Origin: Lagopus muta
Lineage: Eukaryota > Chordata > Aves > Galliformes > Phasianidae
DNA: 64,000 nucleotides
Assembly: GCF_023343835.1 (NCBI RefSeq)
Contig: NC_064437.1
Coordinates: 48,275,972-48,339,971 of the forward strand
Reading direction: 5' to 3'
Each line of letters begins with the position of its first letter. Within the stretch, counting starts at the first letter, position 1. The notes beneath the pieces were generated by a model that was given only the letters and a program-made list of their open reading frames with translations, did no database searches and had not been told where the DNA came from. Below, one piece after another: positions 23,601-37,296 of the stretch. A program made the position numbers and the translations under genes.

Positions 23601-26600
23601 AATTCCGTATTGGACTTGCACTCCACAAAGGGCCAATTTCTGGAAGCTCAGTATGTGTATCAGGCTCTCCACTTGGAGATGCCTCATGATTCTTTCCGGG
23701 AATGTGCTGTTTCCCTGCTTGTACCCACTATTTTGTCAAGGCAGAGTTCTGCAGCTGCTGTGCAGGAAGGTGGGTCAGTTAGCTGGGGTCAGCTAAATGC
23801 TGAGCAAAACCATTTGCATGTAGCAGGCTAGTTCAGCCCCAGTTTTTCCCCACTAGTTTTAGACTCATCTCACCTATGCAGCCAGCAAATTCCTCCCTGA
23901 TACAAAGCTGTGTTTCCTGCTGCTTCCCCTAGATGCCTAGTGCAGGCAAACTGCCCTAGAGGTGCAGAGGATGAGGTCAGAGCAGAAGAGCTAGAGAGGT
24001 ACTCACAGGATGGCCCGGTGTAGCCTTGGGTAAGAAAAATCATAGCTCTTACTGGCATTTTATCATTGCTAATTGAATTCTTTCCACATGGATTGGAAGT
24101 GGTACATTGGCAGGAGTGGGCCTTCCTTGAGCCAGCTGATCCTGATCTCTGTGCAGAATCGTTGCTGGAATTCCAATTTGCCATTGGTGGAACTGGGAGG
24201 ATGAAAGAGAATACTTAGAATTCAGGAATTCAATGAATACAATTTCTTGAAGATAAACAGGATGTCAAGACTCAGAAATATGACACGTGCTTAGTTTTCT
24301 GTCTTACAAAAAGCAGCACCTCATCCCCTCCCAAACTCATCCTAGACTTTGACGTACTCTACTTTGGATGTAACACCTCCCTGAGGGGCAGTAAGCTCAT
24401 AGCTTGGTGCAGCCCAGCCAGGCTGGGAAAGGCATCAAATGGCGGCAGCAGCTGCTTCATGTCTCTACATCCACTCATATGACCTTCTTCACGCATATGG
24501 GCTTCTCAGCAGCAAAGGAAAGGCTCTGGGCCCCAAGGGAGAGACTTCCAGACCTGGCCAGGGCTGGAGCACAGTCTACCTTGCTGCAGCAGCGAGCTAA
24601 GGGAAAGGTTTTTTGTGCTTTAACAGTACCTTCTCAGTTTGTGGTTTAACGGATTTAAGAAGCAGGTTGAGTTTGTTTCTGCATTTGTTTGGGGGTATTT
24701 GGAATTACTTATGATATCTTTCAAAACAAGAATTCTCCTTTTCTTTCTTTGATTTCCTGCCAACTTTTTCCAGTTCTAGCTTCGATTCTTCTCCTTTGCA
24801 GTTCACAGAATGAATAAAAAGATAAGGAAACTCTGTGCAGGAGGAAACCAAATGTATGAAATTCAGGAAGTGAATTTTCTCACTTTTTCATCTCTGATTT
24901 CCCTGGAATTCCCCTCATGTGTTAAGAATCTTTAGTTCCTTACAACAACAGTGAATGACAAATTCTGTAGACAGAAGCACTCTGTCTGCATCAGCTCAGT
25001 TCTTCAGTATCTGTAGTTTATTGTGCATGACAATGCATGTCTGATCACAGATTTCTCGGGCTGACAGACCTTCTGAAATCAAAAGGAGTTTAGGCAGTGG
25101 CCACAGGAGTGCCAGGTTATATGCTCCAGGGAAAATACTGTCAGTGCTGTGACTAGTAAGTTAAAAGGAGAAGGGAATGATGGTTCCAATGTTTGTTTAT
25201 TGCAGTTATGTCAGTATGGCAAGTGCAGGGCTCTACAATTCAAGTTAATCCTTGCTCCAGAGGCAGGTCAGAATAGACGTAAAAATGGCTTTGGAGGGTG
25301 GGTCAGATCCCCTGGGTCATATCCTCCCAATAACTTTTATGAATATCTTTGTAATGTGTTTTATTTTTTTCTTTTTCCATAGTAGGGTGATTGTTTTGAA
25401 AGGTTCACAGCTACGTGCGTATTATATCAAACTGAAATTAAATGTGAAGGTGAAATTAAAGAAGACGTTGGCAAGTATTTCTATCAAATTAATTTAAGAG
25501 AATCGATCTTTATTAATCCTTTCCATTTGTGATTGTGAAGAGCTGAAGTAACTAAGCAAGTTCTGGTTGAAAATTTTCCCTTCTTGCAAAGATGGCTGAG
25601 TTGTTTCCTTCACACCTGTAAATCAATGATAAAATTAAGCAAGACTACGTGTTTCTTTTGTGACCGCCACAAAACAAAAAACGATGCCACAATTCAATGT
25701 TGTCACTGTGGCAAGGAAAATTGGGCCCAGTCCAATGACAATAGGTGGCTGGGGAGTTTGTGTTCCAAGCAGAGTTTCTACCCTTGAGCTTTTTACAGCT
25801 TTTGCAGGCATTCCTTAGAAGAGCTTGCAGTGACATCTGAAGGCCATGTGGTAGAAAATCAGGGATCTGAAAATCTGCTTATAGCTATTCATAGACCCTT
25901 CTCTCATTTTCCCTAGGAATGTGTTCTTGTCAAGAGGTGTGGGATCAGCCCTTGTGCTTTGCAGGAGTTACTGTTGCATTAGGCTCTGCTGTCAGCTCTG
26001 CTGCTGCCTTTCTGCAGAACCTTGAGAATGCCTCTCTGGTGGTCCAGAAATGGTCCAAACATGACTGTCACACCTGTGTGCGAGCTCTGTTGCACTCGTC
26101 TATACTGAGCACAAACTTGCACAGAAGCTAAGTCATATAGAGTATGCTGATTCCAAATGGTCCCTTTAAAGACGTACAGGAAAACACCTGGAATGGGTCT
26201 TAGTAAGGGAGAAAAGGGGACTGTAAGGGAGAAAGAGGATTATGTTTTGATCAGGCTGTTCTACTAACTGGGTTAATGGAGCATGGGTTCACAGAAGTCT
26301 TCTGTAGACATGAAGAAGAGTAAGGCAAAATGTTGGAACTATATCTTCAAATCAAACTCCTAGAAATACCTGCTAAATCACACTGAAATTTGGCAGGAGG
26401 AATGGGATGCAAATACTTCCAATGATGATAGGCAAAGCCAGCCTGAAGCATCATAGCTGGTTTTGCAGGGCCATAGAATTGATATAAACTATCCCTAAAC
26501 CATCAGGCTGAACTCTTTTTGCTAGCAATTTGTGTGCTGTTTCTGGAAGCAAGCAGACTAGGAGCAGTTGCCATGAGCACCATCTATTTCATGTGCTTTT

Positions 26601-29600
26601 TGATGAAGCATCCACATCTGCATAGTCCATAGGGAGCTGCCTGCCCACAGGTACTTTTTGTTTGACAGATCTGTCACACTCCTCAGAAATAAAGATGCAA
26701 AATCCATCACTCAGGGACATGGTATATGTGTATCAGATACTCTCTGGGGGATGAAGAGTCCATTAAACTGCAAGTCCCTAAACTCATCCATATGAAAATT
26801 CTCATGTATGACAGATAGAATATGGAGAATACCCCCATGTCTAACAGGTGATCTGACTCTAATGTCCTACTAATGCATTATAAATATTCAATTTATGTCA
26901 CCATTTCAGATATGTGCTTGGGTGAGCCCAGAGGAATAGAAACTGCTTATGCAGAACATGAGTGAGAGCAGCAGGATTATGTTGTGTGAGGGGGATCGTA
27001 TCTCTAGGAGGCAAAGGCACTCTCAGCATTGCCTGTTTGAGGCAAGGGTATAATTGCCTGCACAATACAGAGCTGAAGATATGACCTTCACAAGGAGATT
27101 TATGACAGAGTTCTGTCAACTTTCCCATGCAGCAGAGGAGTGAGTTTGTCAGATGCACAAAACAGTGAGCAAATCTGTGAGAGAGTGCAGAAGAATGGCT
27201 TCTCCTTAAATCAGTTAGCCAAATGCTGAAATTGGTAACATAAAACAGGCATGATTTTAACGTAATGTGTCTTCACCCATACATAATGCTAGTCCTGATG
27301 GCACAGGACAACATTCACGGGGATTTTTAGGTCACTGAAGAAGATTTGCGTGCAGCTGTTATTCCTTAAGTACTGGAATGAGGTGAGAAGTGCACATCTC
27401 TCAAGGTAAGGGCCAGAGGTGGTGGTGTCTGAGGAGCATATGAGGATAAAAGATGGGAGGTTGGCCAGCTGAGGAAAATAAGTGGTGAAGTCATCAGTAG
27501 GAGTCTCATCGTTCCAAGTGCTTGCAGGTGTATGTGCATCAAACAGAGAAGAGAGTAGTGACTGTACTGCAGAGCTGTAGGCAGCAATGACGGGAAGCTA
27601 ATGGAAGGAAATGAAGGTCTGATGCCAACCTCGGGAGTTCCTGGCATTTTAGGAGATAACAAAAAATTCATGAAATCTTGAAGAATTCCCAGCTGTGATC
27701 ATTTTCTCCATCCTTTGCTTCCTTTGAAGAATGTGAGCAATACTTCCAGTTCAGTCTACCAAAGACAAATGCCAGCCAGCCTGTGAACCATTGCCACTTC
27801 TCACTGCAGCTCCCATTGTAGGTTCGTAATGATCATATCTTCATTCAAACTATGAGGGCCATTGGCAAAGATGTGAAACACACTGGGTCTGGATTTGGAA
27901 TTAGTCAAGAGTTCCTGTGCTGCTGTCTCTTTGCCTGAAGCCTCAGTGTTATGCTGAGATGTTTCACTAGGTGGTGCATTCAACAAATTATTTGATCTCC
28001 CTGTGAAGAAAGTTGCTACAGGACTCACAGGAACGAGTTCCTTTGCTCTGTACCCGTGTTATGTCCTCTTTGCAGCTTTCCCAGAGCTGACCCTGCTGTG
28101 CAGGTGAGGAATGTCACTTGGGGGATTTTTTTGTCCATCAGATCTGTGACTAATTCACAAGTCATTTAGAAAACAAGCAAAGCACAAAGTCTTGTTGAGT
28201 TTGATACATGCTTGACTTTGGATAGAAGAAAGGTATGTTAGTGGTCTGATACACCTTATTGGCTTCCATTTCCTGCATCCCCTCAATTCAGGAGAATTTA
28301 ATGGAACAGAAGGTGTGTCGATTTATTTGCTCCCAGAAGGGAGAATTATCTGCAAGCAGCCCAGTGGGACAGCAAGAGCAGGCAAAGGCTGCTGCACCTT
28401 GGAATGATTTCTGCCCTTTTTTTGAGATGTATGGAAGCCCTTCAGCACTCAGGACGGGGGGCAGGACCAGGGGCATCAGGCAGGTGGCACGCACTGCACT
28501 GCCAGTGGCTGCACCTGCACCAAGGAGTGCAGAGCAGCCATGCTGATGTTTCGCTTCCACCCTGTGGGCAGCAAAACACGAGTGGGGAGCAGCGCTGAGG
28601 CCTGTCCTGCCTCTCTGTCAGTCACTCTGTGGGATGTCTGTTCTGGAAGAAATCACTAGGTGGTGGTGTTGCATGTAAATCTGAGACTTGGTGTCCACAC
28701 ATTGTCAGTTTTTGGAGAAATGGTTCTTGTCATGCTGGGGTTTGTGGGTTATGCTCTTTGATGCCTGCTGAAACAGGGAAAGATATGAGGCAGCAGGACC
28801 TGGCTGGAATCAGGTCTATATTCCTTCAAGCCCAGTATCCATACCTCAGTGGGGATTTCTGGAGGAGGTTGGGACAGCACAGTCAGTGACCCATCTCTTT
28901 CTGACATGGGTGTGCTCGCATGCAGCATCCTCAGCAATGTCCTGCAAATTCAGTCTTGAGGGCATCAAAGAAAACAGAAAATTCAGCTTCCTCTGAAGGG
29001 ACACTGAGATAGCTAATGTACAACACTCTCCTATATACATGGAGACATTTGGACAAATTAGAAAGGAGAGAGGGTTTGCCTTCTAAAGTTGTAAGTGGAT
29101 AAATAAAATAATGCTATAAGGGATTAAGAATTCCCCAAATGTAGACTCTTACAAAAGAGATTGTTTTAGCTTGTAACTTATTTCTAAATGCTTTCTTGTG
29201 CAGAGGTACACTGAAGCATTTTAGATCTCAAATTTATTTTTCTGATGGTATGGAGCTTTTATTTTTTGCATTATTATTATTTTTAAAAGATGGCCTCACT
29301 CCATTTATTAAAAATCAGAACTGCTTAAATGGAAACAGACAAACATAGGAATTCATTGTGTTCATTTAGGTAGATCCTATGTTGTACAAATGTGCACACA
29401 GAAGACATCATCTTGTTCTTACACCAGTAGTGACTTTATCAGGTTATTGGGAAACCAGGCAATAAAATTCATCAGTAACTGAAAGCAGAGTCCTGTTCTA
29501 TCCTCCTCTAAAGGCCTAATATCTGGCAAGTCAGCTGACATGTTTTTTACCCTTTTACCTCCCACTCTTTGTCTTGCTTGTCTGTTTTAGACCTTCATCC

Positions 29601-30857
29601 TTCAGAGGTTCACTACTTTCTGCATACGTAAACACGCATTTCCTTATTTCCGGGATGGGGGCTCAGACCTTGCCTATGAGGAGGACATTATTCTGAATTA
29701 ATGATACCGATTTAGAAACTGATTTAGTTAAATCACTGCAACTCTCCTGAGCACATTATATCACTTCAGTTTAAGTCACGAGTCAGTGAGTAACAAATCA
29801 ATTCTGCTGGCAGAGAATGAGAAAGATTAGACTGGATCTTCAGCCCTTCTATCTCGGTGTTTATTAGGCTAAGGCCTCTTCAGGGCTTGTTGCTGTTCTC
29901 TTTAATTTTCTGTGCCTAATGGACCTGATCCAGCTCTTGATGGCATAAATTAGGGTTTTTTCATGTCCTCCATCTGGGAGCAGGAGATGGCAATATCTTC
30001 ATTAAAAACCTAGGGAAGCTCAGAATGGCAAATTACACAAAACTATGTCTTTGCTGCATACACATATCTTGGATTGAGGTGTATAGTGCAGAAATCGCCT
30101 CTGCACTGAAAAGATTTAATATTCGACATTCAGGGCAAGAAAATTCAACCCCCTGAGCACACCAATCTCTCCTAATATTATGCTAATGGCAAGAGTCATA
30201 ATCTGATTTGATTTTCCTAACAACAGCTAATAACTATTATCTTAAGTACATTCTGGGAAGGGAAGGATATAATCCTTGTGTCAGTCAACAGAGATTTTGT
30301 GCATTCAGTTTGAGCAGACACTCAGTTTACTCCTGGTTGTGCACCTGAGTACTTAGACTGATGTCATGCTTCCAAACTAAAGAACATGACTTTTTCAAAA
30401 CCCATCTCAGATTACATCTGCTTTTTTTTAATTGTTGCTGTCCTTCTCATCTTTCTTCACAATTCTGCAAGCTACCAGTAATAAGTAAGAAGGTTACCTG
30501 AGAATATACTGGAAGAGAAAATACAAAATTCTACTGGTTGAAAATTAAGCTTACTGTTCCCAATGTTTCTTATTCCTGGCCATGGGGAGTAGCAGTGCAG
30601 AGCAGCTGGGCTCCTGGACAGTCTGACTGTTCCAGAAAAATGTAATCAACTTGTTTACAAATCTCATGTTTTGGTTACTACAAAGTTGCTTTTCCCTTTC
30701 TGAACGAGATGTTAACAAAGCTGTAAACTCCAGCCGACAATGTTTTGGCATGCTCTTATAATTCACCTGCAGTTCCTAGAAGCCTTTATATTTTAAGTAG
30801 TGATGTCTCCTTCCATTACCATCTGTATTCCAAGTGTGATTTCTTGTTATTTTACAG
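20346..30857 (+). other. Presumed first intron of ZNF488 (about 10.5 kb)
   Basis: AT-rich sequence with no recognised coding exon. A trinucleotide A/T/G repeat lies around 21383-21420. The part from 29690 to 30260 is rich in homeodomain-type TAAT motifs and may be regulatory. Confidence 0.45.
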
Positions 30858-30864
30858 GTTTATG

Positions 30865-31080
30865 ATGGAACTCACATCTTTGCCTAAATTCCTTTGGACA
30901 AGTGACAACAGATTTCTGCATCACCATTTCCCGGATATACTGGCTACTGTTCACACCACACAAGACATTCCTGAAGAAGCTGTTTTTGGCCCGTGCATGC
31001 TGCAGAACACCCTGCTGGACACTGTAGCTTTTATTGCCCTCAAGTGTTCTGATAGACGGACCATCCACTATGTGTTTAAG
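30865..31080 (+). CDS. ZNF488: ZNF488 coding exon 1 (first half of PR domain)
   Basis: The acceptor TTTTACAG|GTTT precedes position 30858. The coding part is 72 residues ending HYVFK. The donor is AAG|GTGGGG in phase 0. A noncoding exon must lie upstream. Confidence 0.9.
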
Positions 31081-34000
31081 GTGGGGAAAATCAATGCTTG
31101 ATGCTAGTCCTATCAGACAGACTTACATCATCCTTCAGGTTTACAGCATCCTGACTTTGTAAGGGGTAGATTTTTTCTCTGTTCAGCACAACTAACAGCT
31201 CCTCCAAAAGGGAGAAGCAGATGATGCATTGCTGATTTATGGGCTGTAGACCGGGGGAACCTCAATGAAAACTATTGCCTTTGCAGGAAGAATACAAAGT
31301 CCTGTTTCTGTGCTCAAGACTGACGACCTGCTTCAGCACTGACTGCAAGCAGGAGGAAAGAGGGATGAATAGTTTTGCATCTTCACTTTTCTCACTCAGA
31401 TTTTCTCCTTACAAAGAACACAGGAGGTTTACTAGGAGGCACTGTAAATCTGATTTTCTCAGTTACCCATAAAAGTAAAACTACAATTGGCAGTGACTTT
31501 AGTATGGTGTGTAAAAGATGTCAATCAGGCAGCTGGCCCACACATTATTCAGGTAGCCACATCCTACTACTATTAGTACATGGATCAGCTGAAGTTACCT
31601 CAGATAACTTTGCATTGCACCTGCTGTTTGAAATTACTGCAGGAAAGCCACAGAACTGGGGCTGTGAAACAAAAGGAACCATCATACTGGGGAGGTCAGG
31701 AGCCCCAGGATGGTGATGGAGTGAATTTTAATCTGTTTAATCTCAATTTCTAATTCCCAAATATTTTGTTCCATAGCCACTGTTCATCATGATGTTTTCA
31801 TTTGGACAATGCTTATTTCTCCTGCTGGCATCTTATCTCAGCCTTCAGGGTCTTGGAGTGCATTTCAGTTGTCACTGGTGTAGATGAAGACAGGGACACC
31901 ATGTAAAGAACTAACTGATTCTTTTAAGTTTTCTGTAGTTTAGAGAAATTCCAGGCAGAACGTATAGTATGGAAGATGTATCTGTTTGGAGATATCTGCT
32001 TGATGTTTTTGGTTTAAAGAAATCAAGAAAAAGACAAAGAGGCTTCAGACTTTTGCTGACTGTTCATTTGAGTCCCTGACACAAGTTAGCCTGCTCAGGC
32101 TGGATTATCAGTGCTTCAGGACAACTATCAGCTCTCTGGAGAATTAACCCTCCTGAGATCAGACTCTATCGAATAATTCTATATTCCTCCTGGGAGTTTT
32201 AGAATGAGTAGAGTCAAGGAGCAATCTCAAAGAGTTTCTACACTGGAACAGACCTGCAGTGGGAGGGCTTTAGAGTTTTGCTGCATATGAGTTAGGAGTT
32301 GTTATGAAGGCATGGCACTGAATGTCTGAACCGGCTCTGATCTCTGTTTTTGTCAGTCAATGCATCAAATTGTGTGCAAGTAGCTATTTCAGATGCAGCC
32401 CTTGGCCCCATATCCTCTTTGCTTCTCAAAATTAAAACTAAACCTTCCAGAAATCAGGAATTATTGTTTAGCTTGCAACTCTGTGTGCAGACAATTAATT
32501 AATGATGCAATCACAATGACACAATACTGTCATGGCACTGAAGGGAAAACAAGAAATGGGTATTGATATGCTGGCTATAGCAAAAACACAGGGACAAAGG
32601 ATAAGCTGGATTCTCTGCAGCTGAATTTCGTGCTCACCCTAGTTCAGCAGCAATTCAGCAAGGCTTTGGAGAATATAATTTCCAAAAAGATTTTCATCTT
32701 CTTAGGCTTTTATGTTTAGTTCAAAGGGAGCTCTGTTTTTTTCCTCTCATCTACTTGGAGGCCCTAATTTGAGCTCCTTGAGCCAAATTTCTATGCTTGT
32801 GCAACCACTGGCACAGGTGGTTCTTTCCAGCCAATGCTTTACTCATGCAAAGTAAATTAGTCCTTTATAAAATCTATCCTTTCCTCTGACTTCCTCTGCC
32901 CCTTGCAGCTTTTCATGCTTTTGCTTCCTGGATCCAAGGAGCAGACTTATTCTCACTTTTCTCCTTCAGCTTGTATCAGGGAAGCCAGACTATCTTCACA
33001 GCACTCTGGTACAGCCTGTTGGGCAGTAAAGCCCTTCCCTCATGTGTGGATGCAAAGGATTCACCTGAGGGACTGCCAATCCAGGGAGAGAAAAAGCCAT
33101 AGTGGGCTCATGATTGAAGCTGAGTGCACCCAGGTCTGCTGTTCTGCCCTTGATTCCTCCTGTGAGCTCTTTCAACTCCTGCCCTGGAGGTCTGGTTCCT
33201 GGAGGAGCTGTGTTCCCTTTGACTTTGGTTAGAGCTCCGGGTGGGTTCTTGGTATTTCTGAAACACAAAAACTAATAAATGACAGCCTCTGTCATAGCTA
33301 TTAGTCGCAACCACTGTGTCTGTGGGTGGGTGTGCTTGTGTTGCTGTCAGACTTCAAGATTTCTCAATCACTGTTAATTACCATGCTGTTCTGAGAGAAC
33401 CAGTTATGGAGCATGCAAATTTATTTTCTCCCTCATACTAATTAACTTTTATACTAATGTTCTCTTAATGTTTCCTTCCATATCCAAGTGACTATTATAG
33501 CCATACTTTTCTTGGTAAGTAGCAGTCAGACTGAGTTAAAAACAGAGAAATAAACAACCTAAATACTGTTCCTGATGCAAAACACCAATGAATGGCCATC
33601 CTGCAATTAGTGGAAAACAAAGAGCTATACATTGCTTGGGGTGAAACTTGGATCATACTTGTCATTAGACATTTTTCATTTCCAAACTTCTTCCTTTCAA
33701 AACAATGACTTAGTGCTTCAAAAATTAGTTGAGGCTTTTTATGTGTGTAAATGTTGCCCTTGATCACCCTCTGTTTCAGCCTCCCAGCTATGAAAATCTT
33801 CCCCATCTTTCAAACACTGCAGAGGACATAGTTCTGCTGTGGTAAACACCAAGGAAAAACCTATAAAGAAATAAATCATTCCCTATTCAAAGCAAATGCA
33901 ATCAATTAAATAAGATGGGAGCCACACACTGAACAAGGAAGACAAAAAGAAATGTTTTACAGTTATATTATTTCCAGAGTGTGGTCAACCTGCAACTAAA

Positions 34001-37000
34001 GGACTCAGTAGCCCTGTGGAGAAAAGCCTTTTTGCAACTGAGCACTGTGTTGTAACATGTATACAGAAGGAAAATTTAATTTGAGCAATAGACTTAATAT
34101 TAGGTTGTTAACTCCTGATCTTTCTCCCCACCACAACTTTGGTCACAGATGTATAAGGATTGGGCTCACTGCTTTGGCACAGGCTCTGTGTGATGTAGAA
34201 AAAAAGACTTTTTTTTCTTGAATTTGTTGGACATCTATTTTAGCTCCCAGAACTTGAAACTTCCCCTTTTATGTGTTCTGTCCCACAGGTAGATGTCACG
34301 TCTGTGCACAGTCCTACAGGACTGCCTTGGATGAGGCTCGTACAAGCAGCTGCCAATAGCAAGGAGCAAAACTTGGAAGCTTACTTAGAAAACAGTCAGT
34401 TATATTATCGCTCTACCAGGAAAATCAACAAAAATGAGGAGCTACTTGTCTGGTATGATGAAGAGCTTTCCAGACTCTTGGGTTTCAATGAGATAAAAAC
34501 TCAGAGTCCCCAGAATGGTAAGTTCCAGACTGCTGGCCGTGCAGAGGTCACTGAGGACTGAAGTGAGCCTGCAACTCATTTAGTATGTGCTGATCCTGTC
34601 ATACAGGAAATAAAAGCTGTCTAAACCCTCAGCAGTTAACAGGTCAGACCTTCTGCTTTGGGGTTTGAGCTGGAGGCACAGAGCATGAAGAAATTTGCTT
34701 CAAAATTTGATCTAGTCAAAGTGGAAGAAACCTTTTTCTACATTCCCTTTTCTGGAGTTAAACGTAACTTATAAAGCTTTGTTTGTAATAGATATAGGTT
34801 GGTTAGTTTATATGATAACGTATTTTACTATTAAATCAATATAAATACATTTATAGCAGATACCCACTAAATCACTTTAACTGATTTCAGCATATTCTGT
34901 TAGCTTCTATGTAGACACACAGTATGAGCCCTGTGAATTTGTCAGGGCAAAGTGCTGTCTGCACAAGAAACACTGTATTTAGATGCAAGACTTGAAACCA
35001 ACAGCGGTACAGTTGTTACACAATAAGCTCAGTTTCTGTAGTTTGGGAAATGATGATCTATACTGTACTAAGTCTACAGCTTAGGTTTTTCCAATTCTTC
35101 CCAGCCAATTTGTGAATTTTTCTATATACCCCAGACTTCAGGAGCCCTCTGCCATTATTTGCATTTATAAATTGCTGCATGTTGTGGAATACTGGAGCAT
35201 GGATGCATAACAATGGTTAAGATGTGCAGTATGCTTCTTGGTCACTGAGTTATGTCCCATCTGAAAGCAAGAAAGAGATGGTATTATGCTAATGCACATC
35301 CCCACTTCTCCAGCTCATGACTGACATTGTTTCACATTGAATATTTTCTATGCCACAGGCATCTATGCCTTGAGACATAGAACAGTTTGCCAAATGAGCA
35401 TGAATAAGAGCTTTAGGCATTAGCATCAAATGATTTGTATAACATATTAAACATTCAGAGTATCCTCTGCAGAAATCAGAGGCTTGTGCCAACATCTTTG
35501 AGGCCACCTCTAGTCCATGTCATTACATGGGTGAGAGATACACGGGTGGCAGAGAAATAAACATTTATCCTCTAGTAAAGATGGTGAATGCAGTAGTATA
35601 GTCCCAAAGTTTTTATGGTTTTATCTAGACTATTGTGTACTGACAATATTATCAAATTCAAACATGGCTGAAGGGGCTGAATGGAAGCATTTCTGCAAGT
35701 AGCACATGGAGGCAAACAGACACGAACCATTTTCCATAACAGCAAGGGATCTCACTCTGACTTTAGCTTTACCATGTATCACCTTGAATGACATAAGAGA
35801 TACTTTTGTGTTTTTGTTTGTGTCAATGACATGGTCAGGATCTGCATGCATCCATGATTCTAACTTGGCAAAACTCATAATCTGTTGTCTCTTTCTGCAG
35901 AGATGAGATGCCAAGAATGCAACCGAGTCTTTAGATGTGAGCATTCCTATCTGTCCCACGTCCGCTTCCTGTGCATCCCAGAGAAGAGTGCCCTATGGAG
36001 GAACTTCCAGGGTGAAAAAGTCACCTTAGTGGAGCAGAACACGAATTTCCACAGCCTGGCAAAGGATCTAGAGGTCAAAATGACAGCTTGCAAAGATGAT
36101 GCCCGTGGTCTCACTGGAGAAAAGAGAGCAAAATCAGAAGAGGCTGAGAACAACAGGAGCAGGAAAACAGTGTTGTTGGAGAAAACAAATAATCTGAGTG
36201 AGGAACATAACTGTGGGGGAAAGGAAGAGGCTGGAGGAGAGCATGCACCAGCTGGTTCTTTCTGGAAGCCGAGTTCAGGAAGGCAGTCAGCTAGGAAGGA
36301 GGCTTTTGAGCAGAAGCAGAGTGCTTTCACTGAGGTCAGGACGACAAAGGAGAAGCTGAGGAATGAGAGACCCAAAGAGTCAGACCAGGAGGATGGCACA
36401 GTTCCCACTGGTAAGGAGCAGGTATCAAAGGAGGCATTGCTGAACTCCTCTGGTAGTGCATTCTCCTTTGTGTGGCCTGCCAGAGGCCAAGGAGAGCAGA
36501 AAAGTGCTTTCAGCAAGCCCAGTAAATGTCTTGCAGAAAGAGTGGCAATAAATTCTTCTCATCCCATGAGTGAGTCACCAAAGAGCCTGGGGGAGCTGTC
36601 TGGCTTCATCGCCACCACAGACATCATGTGCTGCAGCACTCTTCTCAATTCCAAGTTCTTTGTCAGTGATTTGTGTAATGCTCAGATGCTGCAGACTAGC
36701 ATCATTCGGGGAAATGTTTTCCCTTATAGCTCAGAACCATGGCACAAGCAAGCAGGACAGTTACAGAATACAACCACTACTTCTTCCTCCACCTCCACCT
36801 CCTCCTCCTTGACTCTTCTTCCCCCCACCTTCACATCCTTTGGAGTGGCTGCCCAGAACTGGTGTGCCAAATGCAACCTGTCCTTTCGCATGACTTCCGA
36901 TTTAGTCTTCCACATGCGGTCACATCACAAAAAAGAATACTCTTCAACTGAATCCCAGAGCAAGAGGAGACGGGAGGAGAAGCTCACATGTCCCATTTGT

Positions 37001-37057
37001 CATGAGTACTTCCGAGAACGCCATCATTTATCCCGGCACATGACCTCTCACAATTAG
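30865..37057 (+). CDS. ZNF488: ZNF488/PRDM8-family PR-domain zinc-finger protein (3 coding exons, 533 aa)
   Basis: Exons 30865-31080, 34289-34517 and 35901-37057 join in frame. Residues about 15-125 form a PR/SET-type domain, with motifs DIPEEAVFGPC, VAFIALK, EEQ-like KEQNLEAYLENSQLYYRS and NEELLVWYDEEL. These closely follow the PRDM8 pattern. Zinc finger 1 (152-173, C-X2-C...H...C) comes just after, and fingers 2 and 3 (470-491 and 512-532) are C2H2 at the C-terminus, with a basic KRRREEK stretch between them. The middle is low-complexity, charged and Ser/Thr-rich. PRDM8 and mammalian Zfp488 act as nuclear repressors in neural and oligodendrocyte differentiation. The gene lies next to RBP3, which fits ZNF488 and not PRDM8. 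The second ATG is chosen because it has the better context and aligns with PRDM8's start; an in-frame ATG sits 3 nt upstream. Whether the PR domain is catalytic cannot be told from the sequence. Confidence 0.93.
31081..34288 (+). other. ZNF488 intron (3.2 kb)
   Basis: No further exon was seen. The part around 32.09-32.52 kb contains GGATTA and AATTAATTAAT motifs that could be homeodomain sites; nothing firmer can be said. Confidence 0.8.
34289..34517 (+). CDS. ZNF488: ZNF488 coding exon 2 (second half of PR domain)
   Basis: Acceptor CCCACAG|GTA and donor AATG|GTAAGT bound 76 codons plus one base. The exon encodes VDVTSVHSPTGLPWMRLVQA, then the EQNLEAY and LLVWYDEEL segments. Confidence 0.93.
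34518..35900 (+). other. ZNF488 intron (1.4 kb)
   Basis: The intron runs from a GTAAGT donor to a TTTCTGCAG acceptor. Nothing else is recognised in it. Confidence 0.85.
35901..37057 (+). CDS. ZNF488: ZNF488 last coding exon (three zinc fingers)
   Basis: The acceptor is TTTCTGCAG|AG. The first codon is completed to GAG with the last base of the previous exon. It runs through finger 1, the low-complexity middle and the two C-terminal fingers to TAG at 37055-37057. Confidence 0.95.
36766..36840 (+). repeat. Ser/Thr-coding imperfect trinucleotide repeat in ZNF488
   Basis: ACC/ACT and TCC codons are repeated to give a run of Thr followed by mixed Ser/Thr, just before the C-terminal zinc fingers. 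Such a tract is prone to length change. Confidence 0.8.
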
Positions 37058-37290
37058 AGCTGTGCAGATGGGTCTCACCAAGGGACTGGGCAGGTTGGGT
37101 AGAGTAGGGGGACGTCGTTCATTTGTATCCATTTCTTTTTTGCGTTTACATTAATTTCTTACAGAAAATCACTGTTTACAGTAATTTATAATTGATGCTT
37201 TGCAAAAAAAATACGATATGTTTACAAAAGTCTGAGTGGGTTGTAAGTTTTGCAAACTCAGCCTAGCCCTTGTCAATCTATTTTTGAGGA

Positions 37291-37296
37291 AATAAA
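37291..37296 (+). terminator. ZNF488 polyadenylation signal AATAAA
   Basis: This is the first canonical signal after the stop codon, about 234 nt downstream. Later AATAAA copies near 39.78 kb could serve longer 3' UTRs. Confidence 0.6.

Noticed and set aside
30745-30861. In-frame upstream extension of ZNF488 from an earlier ATG
   Set aside because: It crosses a clear TTTTACAG acceptor, and PRDM8-type proteins start at the position equivalent to 30865.
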